DNA from: Halosolutus gelatinilyticus
Lineage (GTDB): Archaea; Halobacteriota; Halobacteria; Halobacteriales; Natrialbaceae
Assembly (NCBI RefSeq): GCF_023028105.1
Contig: NZ_CP095491.1
Coordinates: 3,658,001 to 3,722,000, forward strand
Length of the DNA: 64,000 bases
Direction of reading: 5' to 3'
Position numbers and translations under genes: made by a program. Position 1 is the first letter of the stretch. Every line of letters starts with the position of its first letter. A model generated the notes under the pieces. The model saw only the letters and a program-made list of their open reading frames with translations. It had not been told where the DNA came from and searched no databases. This document shows, piece by piece, positions 17,741 to 26,605 of this stretch.

Positions 17741-17750
17741 CATATAAACC
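17741..17750 (+). promoter_or_regulatory. TATA box of the J-domain gene
   Basis: CATATAAACC is a near-consensus haloarchaeal TATA box. A start site about 26 bases on would fall at 17768, exactly at an ATG that opens an 11-codon frame overlapping the J-domain start. Confidence 0.7.
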
Positions 17751-17767
17751 TGCGTGAGAACGTTCAA

Positions 17768-17803
17768 ATGAATATCACTGGCCCCGACGTTTCACATGAC
17801 TGA
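17768..17803 (+). CDS. Possible 11-residue upstream ORF
   Basis: ATG at 17768 opens a frame MNITGPDVSHD that stops at 17801-17803, six bases inside the J-domain coding sequence and in another frame. Its position at the predicted transcription start would make it a leaderless mini-ORF. It could be chance; the alternative is a 28-base leader. Confidence 0.3.
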   Translation: MNITGPDVSHD

Positions 17804-19127
17804 GGATTTTTACGACCTTCTCGAGATTCCGTCCGACGCCCCCCAAGACGACGTCAAGGAAGCCTACCGGGAGAAAGTCCGGATCTACCACCCCGACCTG
17901 AACGACGACGATCGGGCCCAAGCGCAGTTCACCGCCGTGAAAAAGGCCTACGACATCCTCGGCGATCCCGTCGAGCGACAGGCGTACGATCGGCTGGGCC
18001 ACGAAGACTACGTCGCGAAGCGAACGAGCGGATTACCCTCGCCGGAGGTCTGGAAAACGGACGACGAGTCGCGGTCGTCGGCCGACGATTCCGAGGCGTC
18101 GACGGAGTCGCGGTCGAGAACCGGTTCGGCGGGATCGGCGACCGCGTCGTCGACCGCCTCGGCGGCGTCGAGTACGGCCGGCGCGGCCGGAACTGTCGGC
18201 TCGACTGCGGCGGGTGCGACCGCCTCGTCGACCGGAACCAGTAGCGGCGCCGCGACGGCGACGAACGGCACCACCGCATCAGGGACGAACGCTAGCAGCG
18301 CATCCGGGACGAACGCCAGCACCGCGACCGCGAACGGTCGCAACGGGAGTTCCGATCCCGACGGAACGACCCGCGAGACCGCACACGCCGGCGGGACGGC
18401 GGCCGATCGCCGACCCGGAACCGGATCGGAGACCGGCCCCGATCGATTCGGCGACACCGCCGTCGTCCGGTGGTGGCGCCGGCAGAACTTCGCCTGGCCG
18501 CTGATCTGGCTCTCGGTGCTTACGTACCTCGCGGGGCTCGTCCACTACGGCGTCCGGAACGACGACGCCCTCGCGACGCTATGGACCGAACTCGTTGCGA
18601 TCGGCGCCGCGCCCGAGGGGCTGTGGACGGCCGTGTCGACCGATCGGTACGGTCTGCAACCGCTGACCGACTTCGTGATGACCGCCGAACCCGTGGCGCC
18701 GCCCGCCGAACCCGTGCAGTGGTACGGCGCGCTCGCGGGCGTCGTCGCGGCCGCCCTCGCGGTACTCCTCCTCGTGCGGGTCGTCTACCGCCGGGAGACG
18801 TGGGGCCCCGTCACGATCGACGAGACGATCGTCGCCGCGGTCGCGATCGGCGCGACGACGACCGTCCTCGGCGGGCCGCTGCTCGCCGGCGCGATCCTCA
18901 TGCCGATGCTGTTCGGCGTCATCGTCACCCGGACGCGCCAGTTGCCCGGCTGGTCGCCGTCGTACCTCTACGTGGCGCTGGTGTCGGTGCCGGCGATTGC
19001 GTTGGTCGGCGGCACCGTCGGCGTCGCGATCCTTCCGATCGAGTTCCTCGCGTTCGTCGTCCTCCCGATCGTCGGTGGCCTGGGGCTGCCGCTGCGAGCG
19101 AGCATTCGGAAACGATTCGGCCGCTAG
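17796..19127 (+). CDS. Membrane protein with N-terminal J domain
   Basis: A 443-residue protein. Residues 4-66 are a J domain with the invariant HPD (32-34) that stimulates Hsp70 ATPase. Residues about 85-215 are a Ser/Thr/Ala/Gly linker with little else. The C-terminal half has about six hydrophobic segments (from 'WPLIWLSVLTYLAGLV' onward). It lacks the Gly/Phe and zinc-finger regions of true DnaJ, so it is a J-domain membrane protein that may recruit DnaK to the membrane. The promoter is the TATA at 17741. Confidence 0.82.
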   Translation: MTEDFYDLLEIPSDAPQDDVKEAYREKVRIYHPDLNDDDRAQAQFTAVKKAYDILGDPVERQAYDRLGHEDYVAKRTSGLPSPEVWKTDDESRSSADDSEASTESRSRTGSAGSATASSTASAASSTAGAAGTVGSTAAGATASSTGTSSGAATATNGTTASGTNASSASGTNASTATANGRNGSSDPDGTTRETAHAGGTAADRRPGTGSETGPDRFGDTAVVRWWRRQNFAWPLIWLSVLTYLAGLVHYGVRNDDALATLWTELVAIGAAPEGLWTAVSTDRYGLQPLTDFVMTAEPVAPPAEPVQWYGALAGVVAAALAVLLLVRVVYRRETWGPVTIDETIVAAVAIGATTTVLGGPLLAGAILMPMLFGVIVTRTRQLPGWSPSYLYVALVSVPAIALVGGTVGVAILPIEFLAFVVLPIVGGLGLPLRASIRKRFGR

Positions 19128-19172
19128 TAACGCCTGTTTTCGAGTCGTACGCTGCTTGAGTAGATACGGTCG

Positions 19173-19245
19173 ATACCACTACGAAAGTCCCACCCACGGT
19201 GGCATCCTGGCTAACCGGCACGAGTGGGACTTTTGTAGTGTTTCC
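19173..19245. repeat. Structured intergenic element, copy 1
   Basis: Arms at 19178-19193 (ACTACGAAAGTCCCAC) and 19224-19239 (GTGGGACTTTTGTAGT) pair over 16 bases with one G-T wobble. The 30-base interior holds a CCACC-CAC-GGTGG mini-hairpin overlapping the arm and then CCTGGCTAACCGG. The interior matches copy 2 at 24.2 kb in about 27 of 33 positions, while the outer arms differ in sequence but keep pairing. It sits between convergent genes. It may be a structured RNA, a bidirectional terminator or a small mobile repeat. Confidence 0.7.
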
Positions 19246-19300
19246 AATCAATTCGGAGTATTTCGAGCGGTATCGGAATACAACCCTGACCGCGATCGAA

Positions 19301-19960
19301 TTATCCGACCATCGTCGCGACACCTTTCGTCTGGCGGTAATCGCTCGCCAGGATCGCCTCCAGCCGCGAGACCAGGCGATCGCGATCGGTGTCGACCCAG
19401 CCTGCGGGGGTTTTGATGGGGACGACCATGAATCCGCGGCCGCGGATCTCGGTGGCGTGGAGGCGGTCCATGTCGAGGTCGAGTCGGCCGCGCTGGGTCG
19501 TGTACTCCCGGAGGACGTGGTCGGTCGCTCGCTCGCCGATGGGCAGCAGGATGTGGGCGTTGATCGCCCGCAACTCGGCGTCGAAGTAGCGTTCGCACTC
19601 CGCGTACTCCTCCTCGGTCGGCGATCGGCCGCCAGGCAGGCTGCACATGTGGATGTAGCTCCAGTAACAGTTGTCGAGTTCGGGCCGGTCCAGCGGTCCG
19701 CTCGCGAACCCGACCTCGCGACAGACCTCGTCGATCGCGCGCCCCGAGTCGCTTCCCGTGAAGGGAATGCCGGTCGCGGCGCCCCCGTGGACGCCCGGGT
19801 GGTCGCCGATGACGTGGAAGTCCGCGTTGGCGTCACCGTAGCCGAAGGCGGCGACGTGATCGTCGGGATCGCTCCGATCGTACGGCGGTCGCATACCGAA
19901 CGGATTGCTCGTCCTGTCGGTGACGTTCTTCACGGGAGTTGGAAGGGGATCGGATCCCAT
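19301..19960 (-). CDS. Uracil-DNA glycosylase family protein
   Basis: A 219-residue protein of the UDG superfamily. VIGDHPGVHGGAATGIPFTGS corresponds to the water-activating loop (GDxPG) and uracil pocket; ILLPIGERATDHVL and VVPIKTPAGWV occupy the positions of the later motifs. It probably removes uracil or deaminated bases from DNA. The ATG at 19960 precedes the conserved-looking TDRTSNPFGMRPP start. It is transcribed after nikR on the same strand, with 30 bases between them. Confidence 0.82.
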   Translation of the reverse strand: MGSDPLPTPVKNVTDRTSNPFGMRPPYDRSDPDDHVAAFGYGDANADFHVIGDHPGVHGGAATGIPFTGSDSGRAIDEVCREVGFASGPLDRPELDNCYWSYIHMCSLPGGRSPTEEEYAECERYFDAELRAINAHILLPIGERATDHVLREYTTQRGRLDLDMDRLHATEIRGRGFMVVPIKTPAGWVDTDRDRLVSRLEAILASDYRQTKGVATMVG

Positions 19961-19990
19961 AACCCGTACGGTCGCCGGCGGAGGCGGATT

Positions 19991-20389
19991 TCAGGGCGAC
20001 TGGCCGTCGCGAAGCAACGTCACCGACACGCGGCCGACGGCGTCGAAGTCCTTCAGCCGGTAGACGAGCGACCGGACTTCGGCCGCTGGTCCGTGACAGA
20101 AGATCGCTTCGAGACACCACTCGCCGTGGTGGACGTGACAAGTGGTATCGATCGCGGACTGGAACTCGTGTTGGATCTCGTGGAGATCCTCGATGATCTC
20201 CTCGTGGACGTAGTCGAAGACGACGGTCGCGGCGACCGTCCCGTGCGCCCGCTCCAGCCGGTGGTGGGATTCGACGTACTCCTGAATGGCTTCGCGGAGG
20301 GCTCGCGAACGCGAGTTCAGGCCCTCCGCCTGCCAGGTTCGGTCGAATTCGGCGAGCATCTCGTCGGGAATCGCGAGGCTGGTTCGCAT
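19991..20389 (-). CDS. nikR: Nickel-responsive regulator, NikR family
   Basis: A 132-residue protein. Residues 1-45 (MRTSLAIPDEMLAEFD and following) form a ribbon-helix-helix DNA-binding domain. The C-terminal ACT-like domain has EIQHEF and CHVHHGEWCLEAIF, where the His, His-x-His and Cys positions correspond to the square-planar nickel ligands of NikR. It would repress nickel uptake genes; none lie in the window. The next gene downstream is the UDG gene. Confidence 0.85.
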   Translation of the reverse strand: MRTSLAIPDEMLAEFDRTWQAEGLNSRSRALREAIQEYVESHHRLERAHGTVAATVVFDYVHEEIIEDLHEIQHEFQSAIDTTCHVHHGEWCLEAIFCHGPAAEVRSLVYRLKDFDAVGRVSVTLLRDGQSP

Positions 20390-20498
20390 ACCCGCCCGTT
20401 CGGACGGACCCGTGAAAAGTGACGACGATCGCGGCGGCCTGACAATGCCGACGGCGATCGAGAGCGTCTCGAGCGTCGGTTCGCCCGTGTGGCCGATA

Positions 20499-20510
20499 CC
20501 TATATGTAAA
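20499..20510 (+). promoter_or_regulatory. TATA box of the 20531 gene
   Basis: CCTATATGTAAA lies 21-32 bases before the ATG at 20531, implying a leaderless transcript. Confidence 0.65.
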
Positions 20511-20530
20511 TCTCCGGTCTTCTGTCGACT

Positions 20531-21022
20531 ATGTATCAGTTGGGGCACTACGGTGCTGCGCTGCTCACCTACGCCCCGCTCGGTGCCGTCGTCGCCATCT
20601 CCGGACACGAAGCGGTGGCGATCGTCGGCGCGCTGCTCTGCGTCGGCCTGTCGACGCTCCCGGACTGCGATCACCGGCTCCCGGTAATCGAGCACCGCGG
20701 GCCGACGCACACGGTCCTGTTCGCGCTGCTGGTCGGTGTCGCGCTCGCGGCGGGAGCCGCCGCGCTGGTCGAGGCATCGTCGCCGTTCGCCGACGTCGGC
20801 TTCGTGGCGTTCGCGTTCGTCGTCGGCGCGCTCTCGATCGGCTCGCACCTGCTCGCGGACGCGCTGACGCCGATGGGAATCCGCCCGTTCTGGCCGTTCT
20901 CGCGCCGCCGGTACACGCTCGATCTGACGCCGGCCGCGAACCCGATCGCGAACTACGTCCTGCTCGTGCTCGGCATCGCCGCCGCGGCGACGGCGGCGAT
21001 GATCGTCGCGATGCTCGGCTGA
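20531..21022 (+). CDS. YdjM/DUF457-type membrane metal-dependent hydrolase
   Basis: A 163-residue integral membrane protein with about four hydrophobic segments. The family motifs are visible: LSTLPDCDHRLP, EHRGPTHTVLFALL and IGSHLLADALTPMGI, with the His/Asp pattern that led to the metal-dependent hydrolase label. The biological role is not established. A strong TATA box gives a leaderless start at 20531. Confidence 0.88.
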   Translation: MYQLGHYGAALLTYAPLGAVVAISGHEAVAIVGALLCVGLSTLPDCDHRLPVIEHRGPTHTVLFALLVGVALAAGAAALVEASSPFADVGFVAFAFVVGALSIGSHLLADALTPMGIRPFWPFSRRRYTLDLTPAANPIANYVLLVLGIAAAATAAMIVAMLG

Positions 21023-21109
21023 CCGATCTCGGTGGCCGCGTCCGATTCGACCGCCCGCGGACGGTCCGAAGAAGCAACGAGTGGGCGTGAACGGGCCGGA
21101 ACGCGCCGG

Positions 21110-21991
21110 CTACCGCGACAGCGGGCCGGCCGACCCGCGCGAGCCGGAGGCGGCCCGGACGAACCAGCCGCCGGCGAGGAAGACCGCGAGAAGGGCGACC
21201 GTGGCGGCCAGGTACGGTACTTCGAGCGTCGGGTTGGTGGCTTGTCGCCCGAAGTAGAGGACGGCGACCGCGAGCGGCGGCGCGGCGAGGAGGGTCGTCG
21301 CGGCCGGCCGGCCCGCAAACCGGTTCCGACCGACGATCGTGGCGACGATCGCCGATCCGAACAGCGCGAGCGTGATGGCGTACTGGATGAGCTGTTCCGT
21401 CGACGGGTCGTTCGTAATTTCGATCCCGACGACCGGGCTGAGCGCGACGTGTATCGGCAGCGCGACGATCCCGATTCCGATCGCGGCGACGACGTGGGTC
21501 GTACTCAGCCGCGGTTCCCAGACCAGCACCGTGGCGACGACGAACAGCGTGAAGATGAGCACGGCCGTCCAGAAGTGCAGCGACAGGATGTCCATCTGGT
21601 ACTGGAGGACGGTCTCGCGGCCCAGGACGACCTGAACCGGCGTCAGCACCATCCCGAGGACGACGAGCGACGCGACGCGCCGATCGACCTCGGGCGATCG
21701 CCACGCCGCGATCGCCGACCCGATGATGGCGAAGCCGGCGAACATGGCGACGAAGCGGTGGATCCACTCGTAGAAACTCGGAACCGACGCCGGGAGCAGG
21801 TTGTACGGCCCGGCGTCGCACTGGGGCCAATTGGCCTCGCAGGCCAGCCCCGAGCCGGTGGCCTTCGTGGCCACTCCGAGGAGGATCGTCGCCGCAACCA
21901 GCGCGAGCGTCGTCGCGAGCAGGTGGGGAAAGCCGAACCGATCGATGAGCGATCGAGCGTCCAGACGAGCGGTGGTGTTCTGGGTCGACAC
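21110..21991 (-). CDS. ctaA: Heme A synthase (CtaA/COX15)
   Basis: A 293-residue protein with eight hydrophobic helices. ATGSGLACEANWPQC supplies the extracellular cysteine pair, and IHRFVAMFAG and LHFWTAVL the heme-ligand histidines. It oxidises the methyl group of heme O to the formyl of heme A for aa3-type terminal oxidases. No oxidase subunit or ctaB gene is adjacent. The assignment is confident; the ATG at 21991 is the natural start. Confidence 0.92.
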   Translation of the reverse strand: MSTQNTTARLDARSLIDRFGFPHLLATTLALVAATILLGVATKATGSGLACEANWPQCDAGPYNLLPASVPSFYEWIHRFVAMFAGFAIIGSAIAAWRSPEVDRRVASLVVLGMVLTPVQVVLGRETVLQYQMDILSLHFWTAVLIFTLFVVATVLVWEPRLSTTHVVAAIGIGIVALPIHVALSPVVGIEITNDPSTEQLIQYAITLALFGSAIVATIVGRNRFAGRPAATTLLAAPPLAVAVLYFGRQATNPTLEVPYLAATVALLAVFLAGGWFVRAASGSRGSAGPLSR

Positions 21992-22243
21992 GGGCGTTCG
22001 CGCGGGGATTGGGACCAGCCGTACTTAGATTACCCGAGTCGTTCCTCTTCGCCGGGAATCGGCCGACTGACGACGCCGCGCGAGCGCCGTTGATGCCGTC
22101 CGAGCTGACGATCGACGCTCGACCGGCCCCTTCGTCGATCGCCCGTCGTCGGTGCTCGATCGTCCGAGGTGGGGATCGGCCGGTGCTCGCAGCGAGCGGT
22201 CGACCTTCGTCGGATTCAAGAGTCACCCACGCCAGCACCCGGC

Positions 22244-23359
22244 ATGGACAAACGAGCGCGACTCGCAGCGTATCTCGACGCGCAGGATCTCGATTCGATC
22301 TGGTTCGCGCGACCGAACTCGTTCGCGTGGCTCACCGGCGGCAGCAACGTCATCGATCGCGAGACGGACGCCGGCGTCGCGGCCGTCGGGTACGACGGGA
22401 ACGGCGTTACCCTCGTGACGAACAACATCGAAGCCGATCGGATCGTCGCCGAAGAACTGCCGGACCTCGACGACCCGACGGTCGAGCGGTTCCCGTGGCA
22501 CGCCGCGTCGCTCGGCGAGGCGATCGCAACCGCGGTCGGCGCGGACGAGCGAGCCGCTGCGGACATCGAGATTCCGGGCTTCGATCGGGTCGATCCGACC
22601 GCGCTTCGCCAGCCGCTGACCGAGCGCGATCGAGCGCGGTATCGCGAGCTCGGCCGCGATACCGCCGCGGCCGTCGAGTCGGTCTGCCGGGAGCTCCAGC
22701 CCGGCGACACGGAACACGAGGTCGCGTCGGCCCTGCGGGTCGCCCTCTCGGCTCGCGGCATCGAGGCGCCCGTCGTGCTCGTCGGTGGCGAAAAGCGCGC
22801 CCAGCAGTACCGCCACTATACGCCGACCGACGCCGAACTCGGCGGCTACTGTCTCGTCTCGACCACCGCCCAACGACACGGCCTCCACGCGAGTTGCACG
22901 CGGGCCGTCGCCTTCGATCCGCCGTCGTGGCTCGAGGAGCGTCACGCGATCGCCGCCCGCGTCGAGACGACGGCGATCGCCGCAACCCGACACGTCTCCG
23001 CGGCCGACGGGGTCGCGGGCGACGTCTTCGGCGCCGTTCAGGACGCCTACGACGCACTCGGCTACGACGGCGAGTGGGAGCACCACCACCAGGGCGGCGC
23101 CGCCGGCTTCTCGGGCCGGGAGTGGATCGCGAAGCCGGACACCGAGGCGCCGGTCGAGACGCCGATGGCTTACGCGTGGAATCCGACGGTTCAGGGGGCG
23201 AAAAGCGAAGATACGGTGCTCGTGACCGATGACGAGGTGGAAGCGGTGACGACGACGGGACGCTGGCCGACGATCGCCGCCGAGAGCGTCGCGGGTATCG
23301 AGGCCGTCGGTCGATCGCTGGAACTCGAGCGGCCGGCGGTGCTCGGCCTGGAGAACTGA
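22244..23359 (+). CDS. M24 (Xaa-Pro peptidase-like) protein lacking metal ligands
   Basis: A 371-residue pita-bread fold protein: N-terminal creatinase-like domain, then M24 domain with HHHQGGAAGFSGREW near the third ligand. At the first two metal Asp positions the sequence reads STTA and SCTR instead of DAGA and SDITR, and the first Glu of the C-terminal pair is Asn (AWNP); only SEDTVLVT keeps its Glu. Three of five ligands are missing, so peptidase activity is unlikely. Such proteins may bind peptides or nucleosides. The start at 22244 is the first Met before conserved sequence. Confidence 0.8.
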   Translation: MDKRARLAAYLDAQDLDSIWFARPNSFAWLTGGSNVIDRETDAGVAAVGYDGNGVTLVTNNIEADRIVAEELPDLDDPTVERFPWHAASLGEAIATAVGADERAAADIEIPGFDRVDPTALRQPLTERDRARYRELGRDTAAAVESVCRELQPGDTEHEVASALRVALSARGIEAPVVLVGGEKRAQQYRHYTPTDAELGGYCLVSTTAQRHGLHASCTRAVAFDPPSWLEERHAIAARVETTAIAATRHVSAADGVAGDVFGAVQDAYDALGYDGEWEHHHQGGAAGFSGREWIAKPDTEAPVETPMAYAWNPTVQGAKSEDTVLVTDDEVEAVTTTGRWPTIAAESVAGIEAVGRSLELERPAVLGLEN

Positions 23360-23382
23360 CGGACCGGCCGGATCGGACCGCG

Positions 23383-24066
23383 TTACTCGTCGGGCTCAGG
23401 ATCGCTTCCGTCGCGGGCGTCGGAATCGTCCGCGTCGATCGTCTCGACGTCGACTTCGTCGTCGAACTCGACTGTCTCGGTGGATGGCCCAGTTCCGTCG
23501 GATTCGTCCGTGCCGCCGTCGATCGTCGGGGCGGTATCGTCGACGGTGATCGTCACTGGCTCGACGTCCTCTTCGAGGTCCGGTTCGGCCTCGTCCTCGC
23601 GGTCGAGGACTCGATCGAGCGTGAAGATCGTGTTCAGTTCCTGCTGGACCTGATCGACGACGCCGCCGACGAGTTCGCTGGGCTGGATCGCCCGGTACTC
23701 GTAGGGGTTGTTCCCGGCGCCCTCGTTGGCCCGCTTCTCCCGGGTGACGCGCTCCTCCTCGTGGAGTTCGGCCAGCGCTTCGCGGACGGTGCTCGGGTAG
23801 AGCCCCGTCCCTTGCGCGACCTCCTCGGAGGTGCTCCCCGGGTTCGCCAGCAGGTAGACGTAGATCTTCGCCCGCGTCTCCGTGTCGAGGATCCACGAGA
23901 GCAGATCGACGATCCGCTGGTCGACCTCCTCGACCGCCTGCGTTCGAACCCCGTCGCCGTCGCCGGCAGCGTCGTCGGTCGACCCGTCGACGATCGTCGG
24001 GTCGTCGCCGTCGTCCTCCCCGATCCCGTCGCCGAGTCGCTCCTCGTCACTATCGTCGGGAGTCAT
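23383..24066 (-). CDS. Winged-helix transcriptional regulator with acidic tails
   Basis: A 227-residue protein. Acidic termini flank a winged helix at about residues 50-120 (LLSWILDTETRAKIYVYLL, then GSTSEEVAQGTGLYPSTVRE as recognition helix). Sequence order resembles TrmB/ArsR-type haloarchaeal regulators without an effector domain. An AGGAGAGG ribosome site sits just before the ATG at 24066. Target genes are unknown; gshA lies upstream on the same strand with a stem-loop element in between. Confidence 0.82.
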   Translation of the reverse strand: MTPDDSDEERLGDGIGEDDGDDPTIVDGSTDDAAGDGDGVRTQAVEEVDQRIVDLLSWILDTETRAKIYVYLLANPGSTSEEVAQGTGLYPSTVREALAELHEEERVTREKRANEGAGNNPYEYRAIQPSELVGGVVDQVQQELNTIFTLDRVLDREDEAEPDLEEDVEPVTITVDDTAPTIDGGTDESDGTGPSTETVEFDDEVDVETIDADDSDARDGSDPEPDE

Positions 24067-24192
24067 GTGTCCTCTCCTGTAGGACGAAGTCTCGTGCGAT
24101 GTTAAACCTTTGCGGGGCTCTCGATCGGTACGTTCCGGTTGCGAACGTCTACGGAACTCCCTCCGTCCGCGCGATGCGTAGAGAAGCGGACG

Positions 24193-24288
24193 GGAACACC
24201 GCGAACGCCAGCCCCGTTCAGTTCCACCCGCGGTGGTAGCCGGGCCAACCGGTACGGACGAGGATGAAAGGCGATTTCGTGGTGTTCC
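24193..24288. repeat. Structured intergenic element, copy 2
   Basis: Arms at 24193-24205 (GGAACACCGCGAA) and 24276-24288 (TTCGTGGTGTTCC) pair over 13 bases with one wobble, and CGCC/GGCG extends the stem past a two-base bulge. The interior (24223-24256) carries the CCACC-CGC-GGTGG and CCGG-GCCAA-CCGG hairpins shared with copy 1 at 19.2 kb. Arms differ between the copies yet stay complementary, which is covariation. It lies between the gshA stop and the winged-helix gene. Confidence 0.7.
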
Positions 24289-24334
24289 TACTCGCGTCAG
24301 TACTGAAACCGTAGAACGCGACTCGAACTGTGCG

Positions 24335-25417
24335 CTATTCCGTCTGCAAAACCAGCGACTCGCAGAGCGCGTCCGGTCCCCGTTCCTCGAGCAGCCGTCG
24401 CTGCCTGCTCGCGCCGCTCTCCCGATCGTAGACGCGCCGAATCCCGTCGATTTCCAGGCGTTCGCACTCGCGATCGACGAGTTCGCCGAGGCCGACGGTG
24501 CCGTCGAGGTCGCGATCGATGAACGACGCCTCGTGGCCGTGGCGGATCGCCCGCCACTTGTTCTCGTCGAGCAGTTCCCGGCGGTGGCAGTGACCGCTCG
24601 TGCCGTCCTCGTACTCCTCGGCCAGCGCCTCGACCAGCGCGCGGGCGTACTCGACGAACGCGAGCACGACGTCCGGGTCGGCCTGCCCGTCGGGGGTTCG
24701 CAGTTCGACGGTCCCGTGGGCCGTGTGCGGGCGAACGTCGTACCAGAGTTCGCCGCGGTCGTTGATCGAGTCGGTTTCGAGCATCCGCCGTTCGAACCGA
24801 TCGAACGCCTCGAAGTCCTCGAAGTAGGTCGGCATCCCGGTGTTCGGCAGCGCCTCGAAGATCTTCGCGCGGGCGGATTCCAGGCCGGTGTCGAACCCGT
24901 TCCAGTACGGCGAGTTGGTGGAGAGCGCGAGCACGATCGGGACGTACCACCGAAGCTCGTTGGCGATCCAGACCGCCTTGTCGGCGTCGTCGACGCCGAC
25001 GTGGACGTGGACCCCCGCGGTGGTGTTGCGGTGTTGCGGGTACTGGATTCGATCGAGTTGCGATCGGTAGCGGGGTTTTTCGGCGTGTTCAAGTTCGCGC
25101 CACGTCGCCAGCGGGTGCAGCCCCGCTGCCGCGATCCGGAACCCGTAGCGCTCGGCGTGGCCGACGAGCGCCTCGCGGACCGAGAGCAGCGCCTCGCGGG
25201 CGTCGGTGGGGTCCTCGATCAGGGGCGTCTGGGTTTCGATGACGAACTTGAACAACTCGTGATCGAGCCGTCCCTCGAGAATCTCGGGCGGGTCGTGTTC
25301 GTAGACGAGTTCGTCGGTGCCGCTCGTGGGTCGACCGCGCTCGTCGACGACGAAACACTCCTCTTCGATGCCCAGCGTGCCCATACGCGTAAACGAGTCC
25401 CGCGAGCCCCGTTCCAT
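24335..25417 (-). CDS. gshA: Glutamate-cysteine ligase
   Basis: A 360-residue enzyme of the carboxylate-amine ligase (YbdK/GCS2) family. It begins [20 protein letters not shown], matching my memory of the haloarchaeal GshA start, and continues with THR/HVHVGV-type motifs ([18 protein letters not shown]) and [19 protein letters not shown]. Haloarchaea use gamma-glutamylcysteine, not glutathione, as main thiol; this enzyme makes it from glutamate and cysteine. I prefer the ATG at 25417 over the internal Met at 25384. Confidence 0.92.
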   Translation of the reverse strand: MERGSRDSFTRMGTLGIEEECFVVDERGRPTSGTDELVYEHDPPEILEGRLDHELFKFVIETQTPLIEDPTDAREALLSVREALVGHAERYGFRIAAAGLHPLATWRELEHAEKPRYRSQLDRIQYPQHRNTTAGVHVHVGVDDADKAVWIANELRWYVPIVLALSTNSPYWNGFDTGLESARAKIFEALPNTGMPTYFEDFEAFDRFERRMLETDSINDRGELWYDVRPHTAHGTVELRTPDGQADPDVVLAFVEYARALVEALAEEYEDGTSGHCHRRELLDENKWRAIRHGHEASFIDRDLDGTVGLGELVDRECERLEIDGIRRVYDRESGASRQRRLLEERGPDALCESLVLQTE

Positions 25418-25555
25418 CGTGGGGTGCTTTCGGCCCCGATAGTAAATACGGTTTGGAGTCGGCGGCGCGGCCATACGAACCCGATCCCGCGGATCGCTCT
25501 TGGCTAATACGATGATAAACGCGCTCCATCCGGTTCGTAGCGATCGCGCCGGGTA

Positions 25556-26605
25556 TCACTCCTCGCTCTCGTAGGGGTCGCCGACCGACGCCGGCATCTT
25601 CGTCCTGCCCCACGCGGTGAGCACGACGATCACGGCGGCGTAGGGCAACAGGTTGACTAGTTTCCCGGGGACGCCGATCCCAGCCGTCTGAAACTGGACG
25701 TTCAGCTGGTCGAGCGCCGCGAACAGCAGCGCCGCGGCGGCGGCGCCGATCGGGTTGTAGTTGCCGAAGAGATAGGCGACGATGGCGATCCAGCCGCGGC
25801 CGTCGGTCAGCGTATCGCCGCCGCCGTTGAAGGTGCCGAGGTGCGCGAGGAGGACTGCCCCGCCGAGCGCCGCCATCGCGCCGGAGAAGAGCACCGCGGC
25901 GTAGCGAACGCGGATGACGTCGACGCCGGCGGTGTCCAGCGCCTCCGGGTTTTCCCCGGCCGCCTGGATCCAGTAGCCGTAGCGGGTCCGGTAGAGGACC
26001 ACCCAGGCGACGACCGCGAACACCGCGGTGAGCAACACCAGCGGCGACTGATCGAAGAGGATCGGACCGACCCCGGGGAGGTCGGCGAGGTACGGAATCG
26101 TGAGCGTGTCGACGCTCGCGAGGCCGCTGTAGTTTCTGTCGTCCCAGACGAGGATCGCGACGAAGGGGGCAAATCCCAGGGCGACGAACCAGACAGCGAG
26201 TCCCGCCACGATCTGATCCGCCTCGTACCGGATCAGCAAGACGGCAAAGAGCATGGTCAGAACGAGGCCGACGACGACCGCGACGAGTATCGCGATCCAG
26301 ACGTGGCGCTGGGCGGGCGACGATCCGCCGACGGCGTACATCGCGGCGGCAGTCGTCAGCGCCCCGATTATCATGAACCCCTCGAGGCCGATGTTGAACA
26401 CGCCGCTCTTCTCGGCGTACAGGCCGCCGATCGCCGCGAGCGCGATCGGGGCCGCCATCTCGAGCGATCGGTTCACGAAGCCGATCGTGACGAGCCGACC
26501 CAGGTCGACGTCGGATTGCAGCACCAGCGCTGACGCGAGACCGACGACGATCGCGATCGCTCCGAGTCGGACGGGGATCCCATTCGCGTAGTCGCGGGCG
26601 CTCAC
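25556..26605 (-). CDS. Nucleoside-type ABC importer, permease 2
   Basis: A 349-residue membrane permease of the BPD_transp_2 family, related to NupQ/YufQ. About nine hydrophobic segments; GGLYAEKSGVFNIGLEGFMIIGA is the family signature region. The GTG start overlaps the TGA of permease 1 (GTGA). It is the last gene of the four-gene operon encoding lipoprotein, ATPase and two permeases. Confidence 0.9.
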   Translation of the reverse strand: MSARDYANGIPVRLGAIAIVVGLASALVLQSDVDLGRLVTIGFVNRSLEMAAPIALAAIGGLYAEKSGVFNIGLEGFMIIGALTTAAAMYAVGGSSPAQRHVWIAILVAVVVGLVLTMLFAVLLIRYEADQIVAGLAVWFVALGFAPFVAILVWDDRNYSGLASVDTLTIPYLADLPGVGPILFDQSPLVLLTAVFAVVAWVVLYRTRYGYWIQAAGENPEALDTAGVDVIRVRYAAVLFSGAMAALGGAVLLAHLGTFNGGGDTLTDGRGWIAIVAYLFGNYNPIGAAAAALLFAALDQLNVQFQTAGIGVPGKLVNLLPYAAVIVVLTAWGRTKMPASVGDPYESEE

